A stretch of 64,000 nucleotides of DNA, from positions 1,674,001 through 1,738,000 of the forward strand of contig CAWDEX010000001.1 in the NCBI GenBank assembly GCA_963801475.1. The letters are read 5' to 3'. Shown here in pieces: positions 32,930-41,241 of this stretch. Position 1 is the stretch's first letter; every line of letters begins with the position of its first letter. Both the position numbers and the translations under genes were made by a program. Source of the DNA: DAOMFB01 sp963801475. GTDB lineage: Bacteria > Acidobacteriota > Thermoanaerobaculia > UBA5066. The notes below the pieces were generated by a model that saw only the letters and a list, made by a program, of their open reading frames with translations, did not search any database and was not told the origin of the DNA.

Positions 32930-35278
32930 ATGCGTCCGGGACAGCCCCCTCCGCTAAGATCCGGCGTGCCCTTGCTCTCGCACATCGACCGTTATCTCCT
33001 CAAGGAAATCGCGGGACCGACGGCCGTCGGCTTCCTGGCCTACACCGGTTTCATGCTCGTCCGCGGTCTGGTCCTGTTCTCGGACCTCGTCTTCCAGAGC
33101 ACCGATCCTCTCGGAGACACGCTCCGGGTCCTCGCCTTCTCCCTTCCTCACATCGTCGTCCTCACGCTTCCGATCTCCTTCCTCCTCGGCCTGCTGATCG
33201 CGTTCGGCCGGCTGAGCGCCGACTCCGAGGTCATCGCCCTCCGGGCCTCCGGCGTCGACCTGACCCGCTTCTACCGTCCGGTGGCCGTCGTCGCGCTGGC
33301 CGTCAGCCTCGTCTCCCTCCTTTTGATCCAGGAGGCCGTTCCCCGCAGCAATCGCCGGCTCTCCGAGATGCGCCTTCGCCTTCTCACCTTCGCCGTGGCC
33401 CAGCGGATCTCTCCGGGAGTCTTCAGCCCCGAGTTCGCCGGGAAGAGCATCTACGTCGAGAACGCCTCCCCGGACCGCAGCCTCCTGACCGGCCTTTTCG
33501 TCGCCGACCGGTCACCCGAGGCCGAAGGCGAGCGCCTCACGCTCGCCCCGCGCGGGCAGCTGGAAATCGACGAGCAGGAAGGTCGCCTCTGGCTCCGGCT
33601 CGACGACGCCAGCAGCCATCACGTCGGGTCCGACCCCCGAAAGTACGACGTCTCCTTCGGAACGGTCCGCTATCTCCTCCAGGAGACCGGCGCCCGGACG
33701 GATCGACCGCGGGAGAAGCTGCTCCGGGAGCAACGCCTCGACGAGCTGCTGCGGACCGCCCGCCGGACGGCCCGCAGCGATATCGAGCGACGTCTCGCCT
33801 GGGTCGAGATCCACAAGAAGTTCGCGCTTCCCGTCGCCGCCCTCGTTTTCGGGCTCGTCGGGCTCCCTCTCGGTCTCGTCACCCGTCGCGGCGGGCGCGC
33901 TGCGGGCTTCGCGGTCTCGGTCGTCATCGTCCTCGCCTACTACGTTCTCCTGGCCGTCGGAGAGGCACGCGCCATCGACGGACGTCTTTCGCCCGCACTC
34001 GCCATGTGGCTCCCCAATCTGCTCCTCACCGTCGTCGGGATCCTGGCCCTCCGGCGAGTCCGGCAGGATCGACCGCTCTTCCCGGAAGTCCGGATCGGGC
34101 CGATCGGCTCGCCTCGTCGTCGGCCAGGCCTCCGGCCCGACGAACCCGGCCGTCCGGGGCCGGCCCGCGCCTTTTCCCGCGCGAATCCGCGATTCGGCCA
34201 GCTGCTGGACCGCTACGTCACCGGCCGCTTCCTCCGGGTCTTCCTGCTCGTTCTCCTCTCCTTCATCTCCGTCTACGTCCTGATCGACTATCTGGAGATC
34301 GCCGACGACCTCGCCAAGACGAGACCTCCGGGTCGCCTCCTCCTCGCCTACTACCAGGCGCTCCTCCCGCCGATCTTCGTGGACGTCCTCCCCTTCGCCT
34401 TCCTCGTGGCGGCGCTCATCACCGTCGCCGCTCTGGTCCGCTCGTCCGAAGCGACGGCCTGCCTGGCGAGCGGCGTCTCCCTCTTCCGCCTTGCGGCCCC
34501 GCTTCTCCTCCTCGCGTCCGCGGCGGGAGTCTTCCTCTTCTTCCTGGCCGAACGCGTCGTCCCGCGCGCCAGCGCCGAGTCGGAAATCCTGAAGGCGCGG
34601 CTCAAGGGCGCCACGCCGGCCCCGCGCGTCCTTTCGAGCAACTGGGTTCGCGGACAGGGAGGCCGTTTCTTCGCGGTCGACGCCTACGACGCCAGAACCC
34701 GTGGGGTCGCCGGGCTCCAGATGATCGAGGTCGATCCCGCCACCTTCCGGGTCCGCGTCCGGGCCGCCGCAAAGCGGGCCCAGGCCCTCCCCGGTCAGGG
34801 CCTCCTCGCCGAGGACGGCTGGATCCGCACATTCTCGGGAGGCGCCGAGTCCCTCTTCCTCGCCCGTGAGGGGCGGTTCCTGCTCGAAGCCCCTGAAGCG
34901 GCCGACCGTGTCTCCGCCCTCCAGGCGAACCCCCGGCAGATGACGCTCGGCCAGCTCGCCCGCTTCATCGCGGCCCGCCGGCGGGCCGGCGGCGACGTGT
35001 CGGAGCTCGCCACCAGCTTCCACCAGAAGCCGGCAACCGCGGCCTCGGCTCTCCTTCTGACGCTCGTCGGCCTCCCCTTCGCGTTCCGGTTCGGCCGCCG
35101 CGGCGCTGTCGCCGGCGTGGGCGTGGCGATCCTCCTCGGCCTCGCCTATTTCTTCGTGAGCGGCCTCTTCGTGAAGCTCGGAACGACCGGCGCGCTCCCC
35201 CCCGCCGCCGCCGCGTGGTCCGCGGACGTCCTCTTCTCACTCGGCGCCGCGTGGGGGCTGGCCGGCGTCCAGACCTGA
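32930..35278 (+). CDS. LPS export permease, LptF and LptG fused in one polypeptide
   Basis: A 782-aa protein with two YjgP/YjgQ permease units. Unit 1 (about 12-385) starts LLSHIDRYLLKEIAGP and has six membrane helices around a beta-jellyroll. Unit 2 (about 420-782) starts FGQLLDRYVTGRFLRVFLLV and repeats the plan. LptF and LptG normally form a heterodimer driven by LptB to push LPS onto LptC. Here an internal duplication or fusion supplies both halves, joined by a Pro/Arg-rich linker near 390-415. ATG 32930 lacks a Shine-Dalgarno site; GTG 32966 is an alternative. lptB lies 12 kb upstream. Confidence 0.88.
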   Translation: MRPGQPPPLRSGVPLLSHIDRYLLKEIAGPTAVGFLAYTGFMLVRGLVLFSDLVFQSTDPLGDTLRVLAFSLPHIVVLTLPISFLLGLLIAFGRLSADSEVIALRASGVDLTRFYRPVAVVALAVSLVSLLLIQEAVPRSNRRLSEMRLRLLTFAVAQRISPGVFSPEFAGKSIYVENASPDRSLLTGLFVADRSPEAEGERLTLAPRGQLEIDEQEGRLWLRLDDASSHHVGSDPRKYDVSFGTVRYLLQETGARTDRPREKLLREQRLDELLRTARRTARSDIERRLAWVEIHKKFALPVAALVFGLVGLPLGLVTRRGGRAAGFAVSVVIVLAYYVLLAVGEARAIDGRLSPALAMWLPNLLLTVVGILALRRVRQDRPLFPEVRIGPIGSPRRRPGLRPDEPGRPGPARAFSRANPRFGQLLDRYVTGRFLRVFLLVLLSFISVYVLIDYLEIADDLAKTRPPGRLLLAYYQALLPPIFVDVLPFAFLVAALITVAALVRSSEATACLASGVSLFRLAAPLLLLASAAGVFLFFLAERVVPRASAESEILKARLKGATPAPRVLSSNWVRGQGGRFFAVDAYDARTRGVAGLQMIEVDPATFRVRVRAAAKRAQALPGQGLLAEDGWIRTFSGGAESLFLAREGRFLLEAPEAADRVSALQANPRQMTLGQLARFIAARRRAGGDVSELATSFHQKPATAASALLLTLVGLPFAFRFGRRGAVAGVGVAILLGLAYFFVSGLFVKLGTTGALPPAAAAWSADVLFSLGAAWGLAGVQT

Positions 35279-35294
35279 CGCCCGCCCGTCAGGT
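35273..35294. terminator. Hairpin shared by two convergent genes, stop codons inside the stem
   Basis: ACCTGACG (35273-35280) and CGTCAGGT (35287-35294) are perfect inverted repeats with a 6-bp loop. The TGA of the LptF-LptG gene lies in the left arm and the TGA of ahcY in the right arm. This suits a bidirectional terminator, although neither side has a T-run. Confidence 0.5.
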
Positions 35295-36632
35295 CCCTTC
35301 CTCCCAGCCGGTCAGGTACCGCTCCTGCTCCGGGGAGAGGGTGTCGATGGAGATGCCCATCGACGCGAGCTTCAGCTTCGCGATCTCGGCGTCGATTGCC
35401 GCGGGGATCGGGTGGACCTTTCGCTCCAGGCTCTGGTGGTTCTTCACCATGAACTCCGCCCCGAGAGCCTGGTTCGCGAAGGACATGTCCATCACGGAGG
35501 CGGGGTGACCCTCCGCCGCCGCCAGGTTCACGAGCCGGCCTTCGCCGAGAAGGAACAGCGCGCGGCCGTCCTTCAGGCGGAATTCCTCGACGAACTCCCG
35601 GATCATCCGGCGCGATCCGGCCCGCTTCTCGAGGGCCGGGATGTCGATCTCGACGTTGAAGTGTCCCGAGTTCGCGATGACGGCGCCCGATTTCATCACC
35701 GCGAAATGCTCGTCGCGGAGCACGCCCTTGTTCCCCGTCACGGTTACGAAGATGTCGCCGGTCTTCGCGGCCTCGGCCATCGGCATCACGCGGTACCCGT
35801 CCATCGCGGCCTCCATCGCCTTGACGGGGTTGATCTCGGTCACGATGACGTTCGCGCCGAGCCCCTTGGCCCGGAGCGTCACGCCCTTGCCGCACCATCC
35901 GTAGCCGGCGACGACCACGTTCAGGCCGGCGATGAGGAGGTTGGTCGCGCGCACGATACCGTCCAGCGTCGACTGTCCCGTGCCGTACCGGTTGTCGAAG
36001 AAGTGCTTCGTCTCCGCGTCGTTGACGGCGACCACCGGGAACCGGAGCACGCCCTCCTTCTCCATCGCCTTCAGGCGGTTGACGCCCGTCGTCGTCTCTT
36101 CGGTCCCGCCCACGACGGCGTCGAGGAGCCCCTTCCGCTCGGCGGCGGGGAGCCCCTTCGCCCAGGCCGCCAGCGACGGCTCCAGCTTCTCCTCCTTCCC
36201 GAGGGCGAGGAAGAGAAGCGAGGAGACGAGGTCCGCGCCATCGTCCATCGTCACGTTCGGCTTCACGGCGAGGGCCGCGCGGATGTGGTCGTAGTAGGTT
36301 CGGTGGTCCTCGCCCTTGATGGCGAAGACGGAGACGCCGTAGTCGGCGACGAGCGACGCGGCCACGTCGTCCTGCGTGGAGAGCGGGTTCGAGCCGCAAA
36401 GGACGACCTCCGCGCCGCCGGCTTTCAGGGTCCGGGCGAGGTTCCCGGTCTCGGTCGTGACGTGAAGGCACGCGGACAGGCGGATGCCCTTCAGGGGTTT
36501 CTCCCTCTCGAAGCGCTCGCGGATCATGGCGAGGACCGGCATCGAGCGGTCGGCCCATTCGATCCGGAGCTTTCCCTTCGGGGCGAGAGCGAGATCCTTG
36601 ACGTGATGCGGCGGAAGCGGGGTCGGGCTCAT
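35289..36632 (-). CDS. ahcY: Adenosylhomocysteinase (S-adenosylhomocysteine hydrolase)
   Basis: AhcY (447 aa) splits S-adenosylhomocysteine to adenosine and homocysteine, relieving product inhibition of methyltransferases. Seen: SACLHVTTETGNLARTLKAGGA near the substrate site, and the NAD-binding AGYGWCGKGVTLRAKGLGA near residue 243. The hinge reads FFDNRYGTGQSTLDGI, the form typical of archaeal and thermophile enzymes, where mesophile enzymes have DNKYGCRHS. ATG 36632 has AGGAG upstream and overlaps the regulator's stop by ATGA, so enzyme and regulator are coupled. Confidence 0.95.
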   Translation of the reverse strand: MSPTPLPPHHVKDLALAPKGKLRIEWADRSMPVLAMIRERFEREKPLKGIRLSACLHVTTETGNLARTLKAGGAEVVLCGSNPLSTQDDVAASLVADYGVSVFAIKGEDHRTYYDHIRAALAVKPNVTMDDGADLVSSLLFLALGKEEKLEPSLAAWAKGLPAAERKGLLDAVVGGTEETTTGVNRLKAMEKEGVLRFPVVAVNDAETKHFFDNRYGTGQSTLDGIVRATNLLIAGLNVVVAGYGWCGKGVTLRAKGLGANVIVTEINPVKAMEAAMDGYRVMPMAEAAKTGDIFVTVTGNKGVLRDEHFAVMKSGAVIANSGHFNVEIDIPALEKRAGSRRMIREFVEEFRLKDGRALFLLGEGRLVNLAAAEGHPASVMDMSFANQALGAEFMVKNHQSLERKVHPIPAAIDAEIAKLKLASMGISIDTLSPEQERYLTGWEEGT

Positions 36633-37630
36633 CGGGTCTCCTTCTGGGTCGAAATTCGGGTTCGATTCACGGCGCCCGGCCGGGCGCCGAGGATTCCGTC
36701 GGCGATGTAGGCGGGGAGGGCGATCTCCGGCGAGCCGGCGTCCGTCCGGACGCGATACGGCTCCGCGAGCCCCTCGAAATGCTGTTCGGAGAACCCCGAG
36801 CGGCCGAGGGCCGCCCGAAGCGTCTCGCGGGGCAGGCCGAGGTGGACGGAGCCCGTGGCGGCCCTGAGCGCGCGGACGCCGTGGGGTTCCAGCTCCACGA
36901 TGACGACCCGCCCGCCGGGGGCGAGAACGCGCGCGAACTCCGCCACCGCATCCGCCGGGCGTCGCAGGTGGCGCAGAAGGTGAAACGCGAACACGGCGTC
37001 GCAGGAGCGCGCCGGCATCGGAAGCGACTCGGCCCTTCCCTGCCGTACGTCGACGTTCGTCAGACCCGACCGGCCGACCTTCTGGCGCGTCTTCCGCACC
37101 ATCTCCGGGCTCTCGTCGATGGCCACGACACGGCCGGCGACGCGCGACAGGGTGAGCGTCAGAAGGCCCGTGCCACATCCCACGTCCGCCACAGTGAGCC
37201 CCCGCGGCACGAGCCGGACGAGGGCGGCCTCCCGGACGCCCGAGGCATAGAACGGCTCCTGGATGCGGTCCCAGCGGCCCGCCACGGCGTCGAAGCCGTC
37301 TCCTGCCTCGGCGGCCCGCCGTTCCTCGAGAACGTCCGCCAGGCGGGCGTCGTCTCCGTCATACGCGGCGTCCCGGAGAGAGCCCGCCAGGCTCTCCCAG
37401 AGCTTTCGCCCCATGGCGGTCGCGCCGTACCGCTCGCCGGCCGGCTCCCGCCGGGTCTCCACGAGGCCTGCGCGGCGAAGCACGGCCAGGTGGTTCGAGA
37501 CGCGGGACTGCGCCGCCCCGAGAACGCGCTGGAGCTCCCGGACCTGGAGCGGCTCTCCGGTCAGAAGCCGGACGGCCCGGAGGCGGAGCGGGTCGGAGAG
37601 GGCCGCGAGGGCGGGGACCAGGTCGCGCAC
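36629..37630 (-). CDS. ArsR-type regulator fused to a SAM-dependent methyltransferase domain
   Basis: A 333-aa fusion. Residues ~5-90 form an ArsR-like winged helix (VRELQRVLGAAQSRVSNHLAVLRRAGLVE), and residues ~112-260 a class I methyltransferase fold with motif I TVADVGCGTGL at about 146-156. Lying between metK and ahcY, it probably senses SAM or SAH and controls the methyl cycle. A comparable ArsR-family role, SahR, is known in proteobacteria. The GTG start is only 12 bp from an inverted repeat that overlaps the likely promoter, suggesting autoregulation. Whether the methyltransferase domain still catalyses is unknown. Confidence 0.88.
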   Translation of the reverse strand: MRDLVPALAALSDPLRLRAVRLLTGEPLQVRELQRVLGAAQSRVSNHLAVLRRAGLVETRREPAGERYGATAMGRKLWESLAGSLRDAAYDGDDARLADVLEERRAAEAGDGFDAVAGRWDRIQEPFYASGVREAALVRLVPRGLTVADVGCGTGLLTLTLSRVAGRVVAIDESPEMVRKTRQKVGRSGLTNVDVRQGRAESLPMPARSCDAVFAFHLLRHLRRPADAVAEFARVLAPGGRVVIVELEPHGVRALRAATGSVHLGLPRETLRAALGRSGFSEQHFEGLAEPYRVRTDAGSPEIALPAYIADGILGARPGAVNRTRISTQKETR

Positions 37631-37636
37631 CCAGAA

Positions 37637-37657
37637 ACTATATCACGCTATCGTGAT
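37637..37657 (-). promoter_or_regulatory. Promoter -10 box overlapping an ATCACG-CTAT-CGTGAT operator
   Basis: A perfect 6-bp inverted repeat (37642-37647 and 37652-37657, 4-bp centre) lies upstream of the ArsR-methyltransferase gene. On the minus strand the box TATAGT (37642 to 37637) touches its edge and ends 6 bp before GTG 37630. A repressor on the repeat would block RNA polymerase. The spacing also predicts a leaderless mRNA. Confidence 0.6.
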
Positions 37658-37711
37658 TTGCTGATAAGTACCTTCCCGCAGCCTCCTCGCGCCGAAGTCC
37701 CGGGGCTTTCG

Positions 37712-38878
37712 TTACGCCTTCACCGGAACGGACAGGCCGGCGGCCGCCGCCAGGGCCTCCGCCTTGTCGGTCCGCTCCCACGTGAACTCCGCGAGCCGCC
37801 GGCCGAAGTGCCCGTAGGCGGCCGTTTTCCGGTAGATCGGGCGGAGGAGGTCGAGCGACTGGATGATGCCGCGCGGCGTCAGCTTGAAGTGTTCGCGGAC
37901 GAGACCGGAGAGCTTCTCCGCGTCCACCTTCCCCGTGCCGAACGTCTCGACGTGCACCGAGACCGGCTCGGCGACGCCGATCGCGTAGGCGAGCTGCACC
38001 TCGACGCGGTCCGCGAGACCCGCGGCGACGAGGTTCTTCGCGACGTAACGGGCCATGTACGAGGCCGAGCGATCCACCTTCGTCGGGTCTTTTCCCGAAA
38101 AGGCCCCGCCGCCGTGCCGTCCGCTCCCCCCGTACGTGTCCACGATGATCTTCCGTCCCGTCAGGCCCGTGTCCCCCTGGGGCCCGCCGATGACGAACCG
38201 TCCGGTCGGGTTGATGTGGAACTTCGTCTTCGCGTCCAGCATCGCCTTCGGCACGACGGGCTTGATGATCTCCTCCAGGACGGCGTCGCGGAGCTCCGGG
38301 GTCGGCACCGACTCGGCGTGCTGCGTCGAGACGACGACCGCCTCCACCCGGACCGGCTTCGCCCCGTCGTACTCGACGGTCACCTGGCTCTTGCCGTCCG
38401 GCCGCAGCCAGTCCAGGACGTGCGTCTTCCGCGCTTCGGCGAGGCGCATCGTCAGCCGGTGGGCGAGCGTGATCGGGAGGGGCATCAGCTCCTCCGTCTC
38501 CCGGACCGCGTAGCCGAACATCAGCCCCTGGTCCCCGGCCCCGCCCGTGTCGACACCCTGCGCGATGTCGGGCGACTGCTTGTCGATCGTGGAGATGACC
38601 GCGCACGTCTCGTAGTCGAAGCCGTACTTCGCGCGCGTGTAGCCGACCTCGCGGATCGTCTTCCGGACGATGCCCGGAATGTCCACCCACGTCTGCGTCG
38701 TGATCTCGCCGGCGATCAGCGCCAGCCCCGTCGTCACGAGCGTCTCGCAGGCGACCCGCCCCGTGGGATCGTCGGAGAGGATGGCGTCGAGGATCGCATC
38801 CGAGATCTGGTCGGCGATCTTGTCCGGATGGCCTTCGGTGACGGACTCGGACGTGAAGAGCGTGCGGGGTGTCGCCAT
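37712..38878 (-). CDS. metK: S-adenosylmethionine synthetase
   Basis: MetK (388 aa) makes SAM from methionine and ATP. Motifs: FTSESVTEGHPDKIADQISDAILD at the N-terminus (written here in part), GAGDQGLMFGYA, GGGAFSGKDPTKVDRS and DPTGRVACETLV. ATG 38878 has AGAGGA just upstream. An 81-bp gap with a putative operator separates it from the ArsR-methyltransferase regulator and ahcY downstream, so SAM synthesis and SAH removal are grouped. No SAM riboswitch is evident in the 45-bp space before the gene. Confidence 0.97.
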   Translation of the reverse strand: MATPRTLFTSESVTEGHPDKIADQISDAILDAILSDDPTGRVACETLVTTGLALIAGEITTQTWVDIPGIVRKTIREVGYTRAKYGFDYETCAVISTIDKQSPDIAQGVDTGGAGDQGLMFGYAVRETEELMPLPITLAHRLTMRLAEARKTHVLDWLRPDGKSQVTVEYDGAKPVRVEAVVVSTQHAESVPTPELRDAVLEEIIKPVVPKAMLDAKTKFHINPTGRFVIGGPQGDTGLTGRKIIVDTYGGSGRHGGGAFSGKDPTKVDRSASYMARYVAKNLVAAGLADRVEVQLAYAIGVAEPVSVHVETFGTGKVDAEKLSGLVREHFKLTPRGIIQSLDLLRPIYRKTAAYGHFGRRLAEFTWERTDKAEALAAAAGLSVPVKA

Positions 38879-38889
38879 GATTCCTCTCG

Positions 38890-38907
38890 CGGGGCCGGGA
38901 GGCCCCG
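38890..38907. other. Perfect 7-bp GC hairpin just upstream of metK
   Basis: CGGGGCC (38890-38896) and GGCCCCG (38901-38907) pair across a 4-nt loop in the 45-bp gap between rsmD and metK, 11 bp before the metK ATG. It could end rsmD transcription or affect access to the metK ribosome-binding site. Too short for a known SAM riboswitch. Confidence 0.35.
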
Positions 38908-38923
38908 TAACAGACGGCGGAGT

Positions 38924-39484
38924 TTACCAGCAGGCGGAGCCGTCTTCCCCCTGCCCCTCGTAGAACAGGAGCCTCGTCCGTCCGTACCGTCGGACGTCGT
39001 CCGGCGGCCGTCCGACGTCGGGAAACCCCTCGTCCCCTCTCTCGTGAAGCAGAACGCCTCCTCGCGCCAGAAGGCCGAGAAGGAGAATGACGTCTTCCGC
39101 CGACGCCTCGCCGAACGGCGGGTCGTGGAAGATCAGGTCGAAACGACCCGCCCCGCGGCCGGTCCCGGCCAGCCCGGCGTACGCGGCCACGGAATGAACC
39201 TCGATCGTCGACTGGCTTTCGACGCCGACCCGCTCGATGTTCCTCCGGAGCACACGTCCCGTCGCGCGGTCGGCCTCCACGAAGGCCGCGCGCACCGCGC
39301 CGCGGGAGATCGCCTCGAGCCCGTACGCGCCGGAACCGGCGCAGGCGTCGAGAACGTTCGCTCCCGCGACGCGGGGTCCCAGGATGTCGAACGCCGCCTT
39401 CCGGGCGATCTCGGTCGTCGGCCGGACGCCGGGCGGCACGTCGAGCCGGCGCCCCCGGAGCCTCCCGCCCGTGATGCGCACCAT
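38924..39484 (-). CDS. rsmD: 16S rRNA guanine-N2 methyltransferase RsmD
   Basis: RsmD (186 aa) methylates G966 of 16S rRNA. Family features: MVRITGGRLRGRRLDVPPG and RPTTEIARKAAFDIL, then SAM motif VLDACAGSGAYGLEAISRGA. The catalytic tetrapeptide reads DPPF where DPPY is most common. The usual neighbour coaD is absent. A 10-bp gap follows the secreted protein gene upstream; the gene probably shares its transcript. Confidence 0.92.
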   Translation of the reverse strand: MVRITGGRLRGRRLDVPPGVRPTTEIARKAAFDILGPRVAGANVLDACAGSGAYGLEAISRGAVRAAFVEADRATGRVLRRNIERVGVESQSTIEVHSVAAYAGLAGTGRGAGRFDLIFHDPPFGEASAEDVILLLGLLARGGVLLHERGDEGFPDVGRPPDDVRRYGRTRLLFYEGQGEDGSACW

Positions 39485-39494
39485 CAGCGCCTCC

Positions 39495-40301
39495 TCACGG
39501 CCGGGCCGTCGGAAGGGGCGGAGGGCCCGCGTCCGCCGGGTTTTCGAAGAGCTTCGGAAGTTGATCGCGGAGCAGGAGCATCCGGTTCCGGAGGCCTCCC
39601 GCCTCCTGGAGCTCGAGGCTCGGCTCGAACGAGTCGTCGCGGACGACGACGTACCACGTGCCGTCGGACCGGTAGCGCAGGAGATCTCCCTTCCGGACCC
39701 CCTTCGGATCCCAGTTCGTCTCCTTCGGGTCCGTCCGGAAGAAGCGCGCCCGGAGATCCTCGAGGGCCGCCTTGGCCCGCCCGACGGCCAGAGGGAGCTG
39801 GGTCAGGTCGTCCGTCTCGAACAGCCGGGCGCGCCCTTCGGCGTCGGCCACCTCCACGCGGATCCGCCGGCCCTGCAGGTCTCCCAGGGCCCGCTCCCGC
39901 ATCCCCCACGTCGTGGGGACGAGCAGTGCGTCGGCGCAGACCTTCCGGAAGAGGTCCACTTCGGCTGGTGTCAGCTCCTTCTTCCGGAGCGTTCGGCGCC
40001 CCTTGTAGGTCTGGACGATGACGAGGGCTCCGTCGTCGAAGAGCGCCACGCGCTCGGTGTCCTCGCCTTCGGTCGACTCGATCGCCGCGACGAGCTTCGG
40101 GCGCGAGAGCGGCGTCGGCGTCGGCACGGCGGTCGGCTCCGTCGTCACGCGCCGGAATCCGGGAGGGGGCACGTCAGGACGGATCGGCTCGGGGCGGGGC
40201 GCCTCGGCCGGCGTCGGCGTCGTAGCGGGCCGCTCCTGCGCCCAGGCCAGACTCCGGACGAGTGCACATGCCGCGAGGAGGACGGAAGCCGCCGGGTTCA
40301 T
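39495..40301 (-). CDS. Secreted protein of unknown function
   Basis: I do not recognise this 268-aa protein. It begins with a signal peptide (MNPAASVLLAACALVRSLAWA, cleavage likely before QERP). A Pro/Thr-rich linker runs to about residue 60, then a beta-rich domain with ALFDDGALVIVQTYKGRRTL and VEVADAEGRARLFETDDL. A later RYRSDGTWYVVVRDDSF segment is present. It is presumably periplasmic or a lipid-free exported protein. ATG 40301 lies in an ATGA overlap with the nucleotidyltransferase gene. Context (tRNA and rRNA enzymes on both sides) gives no clear clue. Confidence 0.65.
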   Translation of the reverse strand: MNPAASVLLAACALVRSLAWAQERPATTPTPAEAPRPEPIRPDVPPPGFRRVTTEPTAVPTPTPLSRPKLVAAIESTEGEDTERVALFDDGALVIVQTYKGRRTLRKKELTPAEVDLFRKVCADALLVPTTWGMRERALGDLQGRRIRVEVADAEGRARLFETDDLTQLPLAVGRAKAALEDLRARFFRTDPKETNWDPKGVRKGDLLRYRSDGTWYVVVRDDSFEPSLELQEAGGLRNRMLLLRDQLPKLFENPADAGPPPLPTARP

Positions 40302-41191
40302 CTCAGCGGAACTCCGGCAGCCCGGCGGAGCGCTCGAGAGAACGTCAGCCGCTTCGCGACGTCCTTTTTCCTGGACGGCGAAAGGCACGAGAGCAGCCGG
40401 GCCCACCGTTTCGCCACCCCTCGCGCCTCTGCTTCGACCTCTGTGTCTCCCCCCTTCGAACGCAGATTCCCTTCCAGGTCTTCTCCCCAGCCGGGACAGA
40501 CGTCGTCGAGGAGGCGAAGCGCCAGCAGAAGTCCGGTCGCCTTTCCAAAGTCGTCCTCGCCGAGCACTTCATCCAGCGCCCGCCGGAACCGGTCTCCCGA
40601 GAGCGACCGGAACGCGCCTTCACGACGAGCCAGCGCCAGCGCGGCCCGGAAACTCCCGTCCACGCCGAACCCCAGCCGGACGGCATATCGGACGGCGCGG
40701 AGCGCCCGCGTGGGGTCGTCGACCAGAGAACGGCCGTGCAGGAGCCGGACGTTCCGGCGGACGACGTCGTCCTGACCCCGGAAGGGATCCAGGAGCGGGC
40801 CGAGCGACCCGTCGGGGCCGATCCTCCTCGCCATGGCGTGGATCGTGAAGTCGCGCCGTCCGAGGTCCTCGAGGATCGGGGCTCCCCCCGCGACGACCGG
40901 TAGGGCGGCGGGTCGCGGGTAGGTTTCGGTCCGTGTCGCCGCCAGGTCGACCCGAAAGCCGCCCGGCCCGAAAAGGGTCGCCGTGCCGAAGCGCGGGTGC
41001 GACGCCTCGAGGCTCCACCCCGGACCGGATGCGAGGCGGGCCGCCAGCTTCGCCACCTCCCCGGCCGCCCCTTCCAGGGCGACGTCGAGATCTTTCGAAG
41101 GCCGGCCGAGAAGGAGATCACGGACGGCCCCCCCCACGAGGAAGGCCGCGAGACCCGACGCCGCCGCGCCGCGCCCGGCCGCTGCGAGCAC
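40298..41191 (-). CDS. tRNA nucleotidyltransferase / poly(A) polymerase family protein, short
   Basis: A ~297-aa class II nucleotidyltransferase. The head domain shows FLVGGAVRDLLLGRPSKDLDVAL with the catalytic DLDV, then RRDFTIHAMARRI, LLDPFRGQDDVV and DDPTRALRAVRYAVRLGFGVD. The neck has LSGDRFRRALDEVLG. Full CCA-adding enzymes are usually about 400 aa or longer, so the body/tail domains look reduced or missing. It may be a CC- or A-adding enzyme, a CCA enzyme with a minimal tail, or a poly(A) polymerase. GTG 41191 is the only good start; it follows dnaE by 50 bp. Confidence 0.8.
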   Translation of the reverse strand: MLAAAGRGAAASGLAAFLVGGAVRDLLLGRPSKDLDVALEGAAGEVAKLAARLASGPGWSLEASHPRFGTATLFGPGGFRVDLAATRTETYPRPAALPVVAGGAPILEDLGRRDFTIHAMARRIGPDGSLGPLLDPFRGQDDVVRRNVRLLHGRSLVDDPTRALRAVRYAVRLGFGVDGSFRAALALARREGAFRSLSGDRFRRALDEVLGEDDFGKATGLLLALRLLDDVCPGWGEDLEGNLRSKGGDTEVEAEARGVAKRWARLLSCLSPSRKKDVAKRLTFSRALRRAAGVPLR

Positions 41192-41241
41192 CGCCGTCCG
41201 CTCCCGCTCCTTCGCCGGAATCGCCTTCTCCTCCCGGGATC

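Noticed and set aside
38879..38923. Possible SAM riboswitch ahead of metK
   Set aside because: Only 45 bp separate rsmD and metK, holding one simple hairpin. Known SAM riboswitches need more sequence and specific junctions that are absent.
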